Below, piece after piece: positions 43,249 to 55,378 of a stretch of 64,000 nt of DNA (the first letter of the stretch is position 1; each line of letters opens with the position of its first letter). The stretch spans positions 77,506,795 through 77,570,794 of the forward strand of contig CM066327.1 of NCBI GenBank assembly GCA_033807775.1, given 5' to 3'. The notes under the pieces were generated by a model that was not told the DNA's origin, searched no databases, and was given only the letters and a program-made list of their open reading frames with translations. The DNA is from Saussurea involucrata. Its lineage: Eukaryota > Streptophyta > Magnoliopsida > Asterales > Asteraceae. Both the position numbers and the translations under genes were made by a program.

Positions 43249-45356
43249 TGTAAAGCCCGTATCCTGGTATGTTTTATTTAATTAATCTAAATTTTCATTA
43301 ACGTTGTTTTGTTAACGGGATTAGGCGGCAAGGACCAAAAATGTAATCTTTCTAAAAACTCTATTGTTGTTTTGAAAGGGTAAGGAAGTGCAGGGGTGAA
43401 AAGTGTCGTTTGGGCAAAGTTGTGCATGGGGTCGGCTTAAAGACCGACCCCCTCCGCTCTTTATTGTGTTTTTTTCCTTCTTCTCTCGCAAGTAACATCG
43501 ACAAAACCCTAACCCCCCCCCCCCCCCCTTCGCTGCTGCCGTCGACCATCAGACCACCACCGCCACCGTTGCTCGCCGCCGGCGAGAGAGAGAGAGAGAA
43601 GAGCGAGAGAGAAAGAGATAGAGAGAGCCGGAGTTGCGTCGCCGCTGGATCGCCGTCTCAAGTAAGTTCTCTCCCTTTCGTTTCTCCTTTCGTCGCCCCA
43701 AACCGCAAAAGCACCCCACCACCGCCGCAGCCATGGCTGCCGGCGGTGTGGCCGCCGCCGTGCACCACCACGGGTCGTGGCAGTGAGTGTGGGTGTGTGT
43801 GTGTAATCGGGAATGTTCAGGTCGAGCGCGGGAAAAGGGTGTGGACGTTATAGGATTGGTCGGGATTTTCGTTGGGTCTCGTCGGATTTCCATAAACCAC
43901 GATCGCCGCCGCCGGCCGCCGCCGCCACCGGCGACCACCACTGCCGGAGGTGGCAGTGGGTGGTGCGCGGGTGAGCCCAGACTTTAGTAACCTAAAACCC
44001 TAATCCATGACCCGATCGCGTAAACCCGAAACCCGAAAACCTTAAGCTTGAAAGTTATCATTTTATGTGATGATACCGATTCTGCCCCTGTTTTGCATCG
44101 GCCATAACTTTTCCGTCGTAGCTTGGATTGAGACGAATCTGGTGCCCACAGTTCACATTCTGTGTCGGGCACGTTTTTCGTGTTTTGGCGAAAGCCTGGT
44201 TCGGCCTCTAGCTAAGTGCAAAATAGCCGTTTTTACAGCAGGTCTGAATCTGCCAGCTTTACGTTTCAATCTTAGAATAATTGTATAAAATTATAGGAAA
44301 ATCGTTAGAACGCGTATAATATGTCCTTGGAAAGCTAAGACCTAGACCCTCCTGTTTGGGGGACTTAATCCATGGATTAGTGGGTCTAGAGGGGGATAAG
44401 CAGGTCCCGAACAGACCTGCAGTTTAGACCGAAAAGCTGAAATGTCACTCTTTTAGTCTTATGTTTACTTTTGAGGGTTGGGGCTTCGTGTTGACACTTG
44501 GTAGCACTTCTTTAGGTGGAAAGAAGTGAGTTGGAGTGGCGGGCTCGTATTGTTGTTTGTGGATATCTGCGTTGCTTATCGAGGTGAGTTCTCTCACTGC
44601 GTAGAATAGGGATTATATGTACATTACGGTAGTTTGTGTGTATTAGCTGAATTGTTGTGTGTGCTAGCTGAATTGTGGTGCGTAGTACTTGTTTGAATTA
44701 ATGCCTAGTATAAATGAGTGTTATATACATCTCGGTGGGACCGAGGGCTCGGTGGGACCGAGGAATCGTATACAAGTATTGTGTGAACTCGGGGAGACCG
44801 AGTACTCGGTGGGACCGAGGGATTGTGTACAAGTGTGGGATGAACTCGGGGAGACCGAGGGATGCCTACACGAGTATTGTATAATCGGGGAGACCGATGG
44901 TTTTATATATATACAGTTGTTGTTGTATGATCGGGGAGACCGATGGTTTTATATATGTACAGTTGTTGTTGTATGAGTTGCCTGTTTAGGATATGTTCTT
45001 GAACTAGCATGTGTGGATTAATTGTATTTATTTGTGGTTAGGGGTAGTGTTCATATGGTTGCTATCCTATGTTAGTGTTTGAATTCACTAAGCTTCGTGC
45101 TTACCCTTTCTCCTATAAAATAACTGTTTCAGGTGCGAGTGGCAGTAAGGCGTGACGGTACACACTGGCGCGTTGAGAAGACCTTCGTAATTATTTATTT
45201 TTAAACTTAGTACAGTTCCGCTGTTTTATTTGAGATGATCGTTTAACTTAACGAGGTTTTGTTTAAACGTTTATTTGGAGTTAAACGCTTGTGATTTAAT
45301 CTATTAAAAATGGTATTTTAAAAGTTCAAATTTATTGTAATTTTTGGGACGTTACA
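43249..45356 (+). repeat. 5' LTR of G2
   Basis: 2,108 bp, TGTAAAGCCCG...GACGTTACA. It contains a C-run (about 43513-43529), a GA microsatellite (about 43585-43625), a GC-rich GCCGCC stretch (43890-43950) unusual for this window, and an array of short palindromes at 44731-44944. The 147-codon Pro-rich ORF at 43410-43853 lies in it but is broken in the other LTR, so I do not call it a gene. Confidence 0.92.
44731..44944 (+). repeat. Palindrome array in the G2 5' LTR
   Basis: Five copies of CTCGG-(T/G)GG(A/G)-ACCGAG-like 15-mers at 44731, 44748, 44788, 44805 and 44845, then two 13-mers TCGGGGAGACCGA at about 44886 and 44931 inside a ~46-bp direct repeat. Each can fold into a short hairpin. The 3' LTR has the same array at about 50634-50848. 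Confidence 0.85.
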
Positions 45357-45358
45357 AC

Positions 45359-45418
45359 TTGGTATCAGAGCACAACTTGAGTGAATCAAACACATCTTGG
45401 TGTGTTTGATCTCAAGTT
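45359..45418 (+). other. Primer-binding site and long hairpin of G2
   Basis: TTGGTATCAGAGC (45359-45371) matches tRNA-iMet. Two bases later AACTTGAG (45374-45381) and ATCAAACACA (45385-45394) pair with TGTGTTTGAT (45401-45410) and CTCAAGTT (45411-45418): 18 base pairs with a 3-base bulge and a 6-base loop. Confidence 0.9.
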
Positions 45419-48400
45419 TGCGGCTATAAAATTCTTCTCTTAAAAATTTTGGGAAATAAAAGAAAGGAAACCCCGTTTGAGAAACGGTGATCGAGGGCGC
45501 AGTGTGTACAGTCAGCCGGAGCCAAGGAAAAAGGTACAGTACTTAGTGTATTTATTGCTTTCTAGATCATAGGGTATGCATGCTAGATTGCTTGTGTTGG
45601 TTACACTGTACTGTAGGGTTATTGCTTGCTAGTAGAAATTAATGCTGGTCATATTAGGTTGTTAAGTGAATGCCCTATAGGTTGTATGCAGTAAGAATCA
45701 CATAGCCTTAGAATATTTGATTTAGTTCTATTGCGCAACTCTTGTTTGAGTCCAACCGTTCTAGGATAGAATCTTGTATTCGAATGTCTATTTGTTTCAC
45801 GCTGCATGTGACGGGGTATTCGCGAGGCAACTCGTTATGGCTAGTAGGGATTTCGTTGTAGCAAGGGTAGTGTTTTGGGGTGGAATTCCTAGGGAGCTAG
45901 GAAGAGTGTGTACATATGCTGGTGCGGGCACATGGGTATAGTTATCGGCGAGAAACTACTTGGGCACTTCGGGATGGGACTCGAAACAAGAAATGATAGG
46001 TGTGGAAGGTAGTAGTAGAGCTCCTACTACCAGAAGCACATGATCAATGCTTGAGTCGTGGAAAGTCATGAGGAATCCAAGGAGTTGAGCTTGAGGGTTG
46101 TTAGTGTGAGTTATTGGGTTCTAATAACTCGTTGTAATATCTACCCAGAATAGCCATCACAAGGAGGGACAACTATAGTAAACCTGCTAGTACAGGTGTG
46201 TACTTGATTTGCTTTGATGTGATGATCGTTGGGGGTAGTGATAAAGGTTCTAAACTAGTAGTCGTTGGAATAGAATGACGATTCTAGTATTAATCACTTG
46301 GAGTGACGATAAGGATGAGGTTTGTTTTAAGTAGGCCATTTCGGGTCAAGATTGATGGTTGTGCTAGAAGCATAGGCTTATTAAGCCGACTTTGAATTGA
46401 GGAAATACCGTAAGGATTATCTGACGTAATTTCCCAACTTTCCTAAGAGGTTTAAATGTCCGGATGACGATTGTGGATCGGGGAGTTTTGGAGGGGTATG
46501 AGTCGAGACGTCGAATGCCGACTGAGTCATGCACAAAGTTTATTTTGAAAATAAATTGCATTAACTAATTCTTGTGTTTCCAATCCTTTTATGGATTGTG
46601 TTTTGGAATTTTGGGAAATGTTCAGCACACACACAAGATTTCGAATTATGGTTTTGAAAGTAGATGAAACCGTTTTATCGCGGGAGTTGCAAACTTTGTT
46701 AGAATTTGTCTCACTTCGTTAGTTTCCAACGGTTCTTTCGGTAAGATGATATCCGTGTTTTGTGGTGTTTAAAATGTTAGGCAAGTGACTACGGCTTGTG
46801 ACTTTAACATTGGAACTCCTCCACATATGTTAGAGTTGAGATGGAAAGTTACATTCCACGATGTCTGTATAAAACTATTTGAGTGATTTGGTTAAAATAA
46901 GTTTGTTAAACAATGTTGTTTTATGGTTTTAGCGTGGAAAGAAATTTTTGGGATTTTGGCGTCTCATTCATGTTTTTGCTTTTAGCAATTTGACTTTGGG
47001 GGCACAATGTATGATGCTATTTTATTGACTTAGAGTCATTGAGTTCGTTAAGGCTCATGAAGTTTTGTTTTACGGTATGTTGAGTCGTGTGGGTTTAATT
47101 TCACGAGGTGCATATTTTATTTGTTTATGTGACCATTTGGGGAAATTTTGGAAATCAATTTAAAGAACCCCACCTTTTGAGATTTGTTGTGAGTTAATTG
47201 GAGCATGTGTGTCATTGCAAGAAAATTTTAAGGAAGTGTTACAAGCTTGCATGCCTACCCCAGTTTGAGATTTTATGAGATCTTAGTCGATATTTTCAAA
47301 TGATGGAGGCGGATTGGTTTCTATCTTTAAGTTCGAAACTTACACGAGACAGTTGTGTTTTAACAAAAATATATTTGTAAACCGTTTCATCGTTTTGTAT
47401 GACTAGCTGACGCGCGCAAAAATTTGTTGGTGAACCCTGTGCCACGACATTTTATGATTAAAAAGAGAAATTTTGGGGTCAAATGTCGTGGAACTGATTT
47501 TGAAATTATGTGCACCCTTTTGTCGCACCCTGTGTAAGGTCGAGCGGTTACTTTAAGTACATGTCATGAGTCAATCCATACTAGAACCGTGGTGGTTCAT
47601 TTTTAAAGAAATTATTTATTTCGCTTTGCGTTTTGTGAGTAAACTGAGCTGCAATGGAATGATTTTCATATGTGGGACGAGCGTGTCCACTTTTGCGTAA
47701 CTACCGACCTGGTAATAGTAGTTTTATTGCATACGATCTTTTTGAGATGAAAAATCTTGGTGTTGAAAATATTTTGTAAACCATTTTGTAAACCATTTGG
47801 GAAATGCACTTTTAAGTGTTATGTGTTATTTTGAGAATTATAAGGGTGTGAGTCCTTTGGGAAAACTTTTTTGTTTAAAACCCGTGATGAGTTTTGGGGT
47901 TAATGTTGATTTTAGAGTATTGCTTGCTTAAACTTTATTTAAACGCGTTTTTGACCGACTTATGGGTCTAGCAAGCGTGGAGCATTTTGCTCGGTTTTGA
48001 CTTTGAGATAGTCATGGGTCAATTGCACGGTTTTAATGGCTCGATGTGGAGTCTTGTTGATGGGTCATTTTGTTGAACAGTTTTGTATTTATTGCACGTT
48101 GAGTATTTACATGTTTGGGTGAGTGAGTCATTCCGGGATAGGTATGTTGTTGGTAGACTGTTTTGCTTTGGATCCTTGGACACGTTAGTCAGTCGTTGGT
48201 AATGGTCGGTTGGGTATCTCGGGTGGGACCCCGGTATTCATGTGTTATGACCTTGACTTTCCAGTAGGCACTAGGGGGATATAGTCTTGAGCACTTACCT
48301 GGGAGGTAGATCCGATGTGCCAGGCCTTGAGGCGTTACATGAGAGGTAGACGTCAAGGTGTATCCTCGATTCGGTGTAACTTGGCATCGTAGAGCGAGTG

Positions 48401-49026
48401 TGGAGGATACGTCGACGGTGGAAGGTAAGGTATTCCACGCGTGTTGGTATTGTAGGTCGAATGGTTACGGTTAAGGGAATGATGCCCTTTATAATTAAGA
48501 GAATAAATGCGCAGTAACCTTTTGAGGTAAGTGGTATATTTAGGTGTCGACTTTTGGGCTTGAGGCCAAACGCCTTTAGTGTAAGCGGAGATTTGTAGCC
48601 GATTTTAAAATAATCATGGTGATGGTAGTAGTAACCCTGATATGCTTACTTGTGATGAATGGTTATGGTGGAATGACCTTCGTGTGTGTTTATAAATCTG
48701 CTGATTTGATGATTCGTGTGAGGTAAATTTTGGGAGTCTATTAGAACTCGTGGAAGTTAATCGACAGTTAATGGTAGGAATGATCGGATTCGAGTATCCT
48801 GTAGGGTATATTGGTGAGCAACTTTAGAATGATTAGAGATTGAAATTTGAATCGGGATGTACGGAATATCTAAGGTTGGGAGACAACCGAAGTCATTTGA
48901 CTAGGAATGATTCTAGTTGTTGGAGTGTTCTTCCGATCATAATTTCAGTGTTCTTGAAGGAGTTTTGTTGGTAAGAAAAGTATTCGAGAAATTTTTAGAC
49001 GGTGTGAGAAATTTAGATTCCAGTTA
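45419..49026 (+). other. Non-coding internal region of G2
   Basis: About 3.6 kb without any frame above about 65 codons on either strand and without gag, protease, RT or integrase motifs that I can recognise. It is T-rich and G-rich on the plus strand, as though once transcribed, but I see no other structure. Confidence 0.7.
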
Positions 49027-49143
49027 GTGAAAGTCCAGTGGCAACACCGAAAGGGTTCCGAGTGGACTTGGGAACCTGAGGTTGAGATGAGGGAGTACTA
49101 TCCGGAGCTATTCGTGGACAGAGACTTCGAGGACGAAGTCTAA
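49027..49143 (+). pseudogene. Chromodomain-like pol tail of G2
   Basis: An open stretch of 38 codons to the TAA at 49141-49143 reads VKVQWQHRKGSEWTWEPE then MREYYPELF, the same pattern as the chromodomain-like tail of G1 (VKVHWNTRRGPEYTWE...YPHLF). It lies immediately upstream of the PPT, its normal position in a chromovirus. The preceding bases are frame-broken, so only this tail survives. Confidence 0.75.
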
Positions 49144-49148
49144 TTCAA

Positions 49149-49160
49149 GCGGGGGAGAGT
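49149..49160 (+). other. Polypurine tract of G2
   Basis: GCGGGGGAGAGT directly before the 3' LTR. Confidence 0.88.
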
Positions 49161-51257
49161 TGTAAAGCCCGTATCCCGGTATGTTTTATTTAATTAATCT
49201 AAATTTTCATTAATGTTGTTTTGTTAACGGGGTTAGGCGGTAAGGACCAAAAATGTAATCTTTCTAAAAAATCTATTGTTGTTTTGAAAGGGTAAGGAAG
49301 TGCAGGGGTGAAAAGTGTCGTTTGGGCAAAGTTGTGCATGGGGTCGGCTTAAAGACCGACCCCCTCCCCTCTTTATTGTGTTTTTTTCCTTCTTCTCTCG
49401 CAATTAACATCGACAAAACCCTAACCCCCCCCCTTCGCTGCTGCCGTCGACCATCAGACCACCACCACCACCGTTGCTCGCCACCGGCGAGAGAGAGAGA
49501 GAGAGAAGAGCGAGAGAGAAAGAGATAGAGAGAGCCGGAGTTGCGTCGCCACTGGATTGCCGTCTCAAGTAAGTTCTATCCCTTTCGTTTCACCTTTCGT
49601 CGCCCCAAACCGCAAAACCACCCCACCACCGCCGCAGCCATGGCTGCCGGCGGTGTGGCCGCCGCCGTGCACCACCACGGGTGGTGGCAGTGAGTGTGGC
49701 TGTGTGTGTAATCGGGAATGTTTAGGTCGAGCGCGGGAAAAGGATGTGGACGTTATAGGATTCGTCGGGATTTTCGTTGGGTCTCGTCGGATTTCCATAA
49801 ACCACGATCGCCGCGGCCGCCGGCCGCCGCTGGCGACCACCACTGCCGGAGGTGGCAGTGGATGGTGCGCGGGTGAGCCCAGAATTTACTAACCTAAAAC
49901 CCTAATCCGTGACCCGATCGCGTAAACCCGAAACCCGAAAACCTTAAGCTTGAAAGTTATCATTTTATGTGATGATACCGGTTCTGCCCCTGTTTTGTAT
50001 CAGCCATAACGTTTCCGTCATAGTTCGGATTGAGACGAATCTGGTGCCCACGGTTCACATTCTGTGTCGGGCACGTTTTTCTTGTTTTGGCGAAAGCCTG
50101 GTTCGGCCTCTAGGTAAGTGCAAAATAGACGTTTTTGCAGCAGGTCCGAATCTGCCAGCTTTACGTTTCAATCTTAGAATAATTGTATAAAATTATAGGA
50201 AAATCGTTAGAACGCGTATAATATGTCCATGGAAAGCTAAGACCTAGACCCTCCTGTTTGTGGGAGTTAATCTCTGGATTAGTGGGTCTAGAGGGAGATA
50301 AGCAGGTCCCGAACAGACCTGCAGTTTAGACCGAAAAGCTGAAATGTCACTCTTTTAGTCTTATGTTTACTTTTGAGGGTTGGGGCTTGGTGTTGTCACT
50401 TGGTAGCACTTATTTAGGTGGAAAGAAGTGAGTTGGAGTGGCGGGCTCGTATTGCTGTTTGTGGATATCTGCGTTGCTTATCGAGGTGAGTTCTCTCACT
50501 GCGTAGAATAGGGATTATATGTACATTACGGTAGTTTGTGTGTATTAGCTGAATTGTTGTGTGTGCTAGCTGAATTGTGGTGCGTAGTACTAGGTTGAAT
50601 TAATGCCTAGTATAAATGAGTGTTATATACATCTCGGTGGACCGAGGGATCGGTGGGACCGAGGAATCGTGTACAAGTATTGTGTGAACTCGGGGAGACC
50701 GAGTACTCGGTGGGACCGAGGGATTGTGTACAAATGTGGGATGAACTCGGGGAGACCGAGGGATGCCTACACGAGTGTTGTATAATCGGGGAGACCGATG
50801 GTTTTATATATATACAGTTGTTGTTGTATGATCGGGGAGACCGATGGTTTTATATATGTACAGTTGTTGTTGTATGAGTTGCCTGTTTAGGATATGTTCT
50901 TGAACTGGCATGTGTGGATTAATTGTATTTAGCTGTGGTTAGGGGTAGTGTTCATATGGTTGCTATCCTATGTTTGTGTTTGAATTCACTAAGCTTCGTG
51001 CTTACCCTTTCCCCTATAAAATTACTGTTTCGGGTGCGAGTGGTAGTAAGGCGTGACGGTACACACTGGCGCGTTGAGAAGACCTTCGTAATTATTTATT
51101 TTTAAACTTAGTACAGTTCCGCTGTTTTATTTGAGATGATCGTTTAACTTAACGAGGTTTTGTTTAAACATTTATTTGGAGTTAAACGCTTGTGATTTAA
51201 TCTATTAAAAATGGTATTTTAAAAGTTCAAATTTATTGTAATTTTAGGGACGTTACA
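49161..51257 (+). repeat. 3' LTR of G2
   Basis: 2,097 bp with TGTAAAGCCCG...GACGTTACA ends; scattered substitutions and short indels relative to the 5' LTR, including a shorter C-run and one base lost in the first palindrome (CTCGGTGGACCGAG, about 50633). Confidence 0.92.
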
Positions 51258-52922
51258 TTCTTGGATATGGTGACAATGTGCAAGACAATCTTACAATCAA
51301 GAAAGTTAGTTATGTTGAAGGACTAGGACACAATCTCTTCAGTATCGGACAGTTTTGTGATAAAGATCTGGAAGTAAATTTCAAAGCGAAACAATGTTGT
51401 GTCAGAACCGAAGAAGGTAAAAAAAATCGTGGTCAGCACAAGGAAATCCAATCTTTATACAATCAACTTGTCGGCGGTTAAACATGAAGGAGATGTGTGT
51501 CTTCTATCGAAAGCTTCTATTCAACAAAGTTGGCTGTGGCGCCGGAGATTACCTCACTTAAATTTCAGGTATATGCAGAAATTGGTAAAGGGTGAGTTAG
51601 TCTGTGGTCTTCCTTTGTTGAAGTTTGGTGTGGATAATCTGTGTAATGCGTGTGAGAATGGGAAAATGAAAAGAGTTCCTCATAAGTCGAAGCATGAACC
51701 AACAACAAAACGTGTCTTGGAGTTGATACATGTTGACTTATGTGGACCAATGAAGACTCAAAGTATTAACGGTAAGAAATATGTCCTGGTGGTTGTTGAT
51801 GATTACTCTGGATACACTTGGGTACAGTTTCTTCGCTCAAAGGATGAAACTTCTGATCATTTAATCAACATCGGCAAGTCAGCACAAAACAACATGCAAA
51901 TGTCTGTCAAGATTGTTCGTTCAGATAATGGCATGGAGTTTAAAAACAGTGTCTTGGGAGATTTTTACGAATCTAACGAGATTTCTCAACAATTCTCTGC
52001 TGCCAGAACACCTGAACAGAATGGCGTAGTTGAACGGCGCAACAGAACCTTAGTGGAATCGGCACGGACTATGCTGACATGTTCTAATCTACCATTATTC
52101 TTATGGGCAGAAGCTGTGGCAACTGCATGTTATACTCAAAATCGTTCGATCATTCATCGACGATTTGGCAAGACTCCTTATGATATCATGAATAACAAGA
52201 AACCTACCATAAAACATCTTCATGTTTTTGGGTGCAAGTGTTTCGTGTTAAAAGACAAGGAAAATCTCAATAAGTTCAGTCCAAAAGCTGAAGAGGGTAC
52301 TTTTGTTGGATATTCTTTCGCTGTCGCATCTTACAGAATCTATTTGAAGCAATCGAAGACGATAGTTGAGAGTGTTACTGTGAAATTTGACGAATCTGAA
52401 GATTTGGCTTATGATCATAACAGTTCAGAACCCGTACTTACTGGCGTATTAGCTTCTGGACACATCAGTCCAGAACCTGTTCAAAACAAAAATCAGGATC
52501 AACCCTATACTTCCAAATCTCATTTATCTGATCTTGATACTTTATTTGAAGAATTTTATGATGAGTATTATGGGACTTACAATCCTTCTTCTAATGTTCT
52601 TAACAAGAAGAAACCCGCATCTACATTAGATTCCACTGCCATTGATATTACAGAAACGGATGCGACTCAAACTACTATTGTTGATGTTTCTATTCCTGTT
52701 ACGGACACTACATTACCAAAGAACGCTATTACACAAGACTCTATTCCTACATCTAAGGATGTTCCAACACAGATAGATGTATCTTCAATTAAAGCTACAA
52801 CAGAACCTCGTCAACCATTAGAACCTTCTGGAGAACCAATTCTTTCAAATGATAATCTTCCAGAAACTCTAACTGAAAATGTTCAGTCATCTTATGTTCC
52901 ACATTCACACTCGACTAAATGA
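51258..52922 (+). pseudogene. Copia B integrase
   Basis: After G2 the frame continues LGYGDNVQDNLTIKKVSYVE and HNLFSIGQFCD. An extra base in an 8-A run (51419-51426) shifts it into the frame open from 51427 to 52922. The zinc region reads WLWRRRLPHLNF, with the first His of the HHCC site replaced by Arg, and CNACENGKMKRVPHK. The core has VDLCGPMKTQS, VRSDNGMEFKN and QNGVVERRNRTLVE (D,D,E present), followed by HVFGCKCFVLKDKE and VGYSFAVASYRIY. A Ser/Thr-rich linker to RT ends at a TGA (52920-52922) that replaces a Trp in the KWTKAHP motif. Confidence 0.92.
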
Positions 52923-54536
52923 ACTAAAGCTCATCCTATTAATAAAATAATAAGGGATCCTTCTTCTTTAGTCCAAACGAGATCAACTTTCATAGCAACT
53001 GCGAATGAGTGTTTATTTGCGATCTTCTTGAGCAAAATTGGACTGTTAACCGTATCTGAAGCTTTGGTATTAGCTATGCAAGATGAGCTAAATCAGTTTG
53101 ACGCTTTAAAAGTTTGGCGGTTAGTGCCTCGACCCAAGGATAAAAGTGTCATAGGTACAAAGTGGGTCTTCAAGAACAAAAAGGATGAAGATGGAATAAT
53201 CGTGCGAAATAAAGCTAGACTCATAGCTAAGGGATACCGCCAGCAAGAGGCCATTGACTACGATGAAACATATGCTCCAGTCGCTAGAATCAAATCCATT
53301 CGGATATTCTTAGCATATGCTACTTATAAGAATTTCACAGTCTACCAAATGGATGTGAAAACAACATTTTCGAATGGTGTTCTCAAGGAAGAGGTATATG
53401 TTTCTCAGCCTGAAGGTTTTGTCGACAAAGATCATCCGAATCACGTATACATTATTGACAAAGCCTTATATGGTTTTAAACAAGCTCCTCGAGCGTGGTA
53501 CGAAGTTTTATCCACTTTTCTACTTGAGTCCGGGTTCGATAAAGGTAAGATCGACACGACATTATTCATAAAGCGCGAACAAGGTGACATTATCATTGTG
53601 AAAATTTATGTAGATGATATTATTTTTGGTGCGACTAATCCTACATTGTGTACATGGTTTTCTAACCTCATGGTGACCAGGTTTCAAATGAGCATGATGG
53701 GAGAGATTAATTTCTTTCTCGGATTGCAAGTGAAACTGTTTTCAACGGGGATCTTCATAAACCGATCGAAATATGTATTCGATATCATGAAGAAATTCAA
53801 GATGGAGAATAGTACATCTAGTGGAACCCCGATGGCACCAGGGTCTAAGATCGGTCCAGATCCCGATAGTAAGAAAGTAGATCTTCAGACTTACAGAGGT
53901 ATGATTGGTTCACTTATGTACTTAACTTCTAGTCATCCAGATATAATGTTTGCTACATGTCATTGCACGATATTTCACGCAAATCCAAAAGAGTCACATC
54001 TTGGAGTGGTTAAACGCATCTTCCGTTACTTAAAGGGCACACCCTACCTTGGCTTGTGGTATCCAAAGGGAACAGGCTATGAACTGATTGCTTATTCTGA
54101 TGCTGATCACGATGGGAGCCTTTTGGATAGGAAAAGCACAATGGGAGGCAAGTTAGTAAGTTGGGCTTCTAAGAAACAAAACTGTGTCTCAATGTCTACC
54201 GCGGAGGCTGACTATGTTGCGGCCACGAGCTGTTGTTCACAAGTCTTATGGATGAAGACTCAACTGATGGACATTGGCTGTAAGTGTGACAAAATCCCAA
54301 TTTATTGTGACAGTAAATCTGCTCTTGCCATTTCTATGAATCATGTCCAGCATACTAAGACAAAGCACATCGATATTCGTTATCACTTCATCAAGGACCA
54401 TGTGGAAAAAGGTAGTATTGAACTTTACTTCGTTTCTATAGAACTTCAACTTGCTGATTTATTCACGAAAGCTTTAGATGAAAAACAATTCAAATTTCTA
54501 ATTTCAAAGCTTGGCATGTTGAACATGAAGGTTTGA
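52923..54536 (+). pseudogene. Copia B reverse transcriptase and RNase H
   Basis: In frame with integrase after the single TGA, and open to the TGA at 54534-54536. RT shows AMQDELNQFDALKVW, GTKWVFKNKKDEDG, KARLIAKGYRQQEAIDYDE, QMDVKTTFSNGVLKEEVY, ALYGFKQAPRAWYE and an intact catalytic YVDDIIFGATN (about 53607-53640). RNase H has YSDADHDGSLLDRKST, then lacks about six residues before GGKLVSW (C has SGSCQFLGGKLVSW), and continues STAEADYVAATSC, CDSKSALAI and HIDIRYHFIKDHV. It is the best-preserved part of B. RT lacks visible lesions other than single substitutions. Confidence 0.94.
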
Positions 54537-54763
54537 ATATTCATAGTATTCACTCAATCAGTTGAAAGTTTCTATTTTTCATTCAAGTTTATTATCTTGA
54601 TTGCAAAATATTAATTTAAATCCTATTGAATCTTTATTATGTTCATTCAAAAGTTTACGTTTTCTGTAGTATACAAAGTTTATTTCAATTTTTACTTTTG
54701 TTTGTCAATTTCTATTTCTTATTTTCTTCATGATTTCTGTGAAAAATAATGTGTGTGCTTGTG
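54537..54763 (+). other. Copia B 3' of pol
   Basis: AT-rich, non-coding; nothing recognised. Confidence 0.6.
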
Positions 54764-54983
54764 TTTAGGGGGAGAAAGTGAAAAGATACTGATCATTGGT
54801 AAAGGGGGAGCATGGTATTTCACACAATATGTGTTGCTTATATCATATTTGAGTCTATGTGCAGTTGATTCTACATGTCTTTGAAGATGAGAGTAAGTCT
54901 TCTGATTTGAGTTTTTGTGTAAACCCTTTATAATGAAAACATATTTTTGAAAATTATATGCATCATTTTAGGGGGAGCAAAAG
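54764..54983 (+). other. Purine-tract cluster after pol in Copia B
   Basis: Three PPT-like tracts: TTTAGGGGGAGAAAG (54764-54778), AAAGGGGGAGCA (54801-54812) and TTTTAGGGGGAGCAAAAGG (about 54966-54983). Confidence 0.8.
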
Positions 54984-55330
54984 GATTTTCAAACTCATCT
55001 GAAGAATACTAGTTAAAAGTTGGACATCTTTTAACTTGGAAATGAATTTTTGAAAAAGTTTGAAAAAGTTGAAAATTTTGATTTTTTCAGAAAATGTCTA
55101 AGTACAAGAGTTGTCGCACAAGACTTAGGTGATAACATTTTCTTATCGCATAAGTCTTGACCGAGAACTTTTCTCATTGCACAAGTGGTGTGAGATCAAA
55201 CGAAGTGAATAGCGCTCATCGCACATAGGTTGTTCGAGAACTATGATAGCCTTCATCTCATAAGTGTCATGCGATGAATATGTCCATCTTTCAGGCAATA
55301 AGTTGACACGTATAAGGTCAACCGTTTGGA

Positions 55331-55378
55331 CCAATCAGTTCATGCCACGTGTCACATACACCTAAATTCTATAAATAG
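55331..55378 (+). promoter_or_regulatory. Candidate internal promoter of the Copia B third ORF
   Basis: CCAAT (55331-55335), CACGTG (55346-55351) and TATAAATAG (55370-55378) follow one another within 48 bp, a textbook plant promoter layout, about 620 bp before the ATG at 56002. A possible leader intron could run from CAG/GTTGGT (about 55503) to TTGACAG (about 55960); I cannot test splicing. Confidence 0.6.

Larger units (their letters stand above)
43249..51257 (+). mobile_element. G2, Gypsy-type element with 2.1-kb LTRs and almost no coding capacity
   Basis: 5' LTR 43249-45356, PBS 45359-45371, 3.8-kb internal region, PPT about 49149-49160, 3' LTR 49161-51257, and exact TSD TTCTT (43244-43248, 51258-51262). 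The internal region has no gag, RT or integrase frame. Only its last ~117 bases read as the chromodomain-like end of a chromovirus pol. Large LTR elements of this sort without genes are called LARDs. The LTRs differ by perhaps 2% by eye, so it moved recently using enzymes made elsewhere. Confidence 0.9.

Noticed and set aside
43410..43853. 147-codon Pro/Ser/Arg-rich ORF
   Set aside because: It lies in the G2 5' LTR, spans a GA microsatellite and a C-run, and is broken in the 3' LTR copy (49322-49892); not a gene.
44731..44944. Rho-independent terminators
   Set aside because: The palindromes are in a eukaryotic LTR and lack following T-runs.
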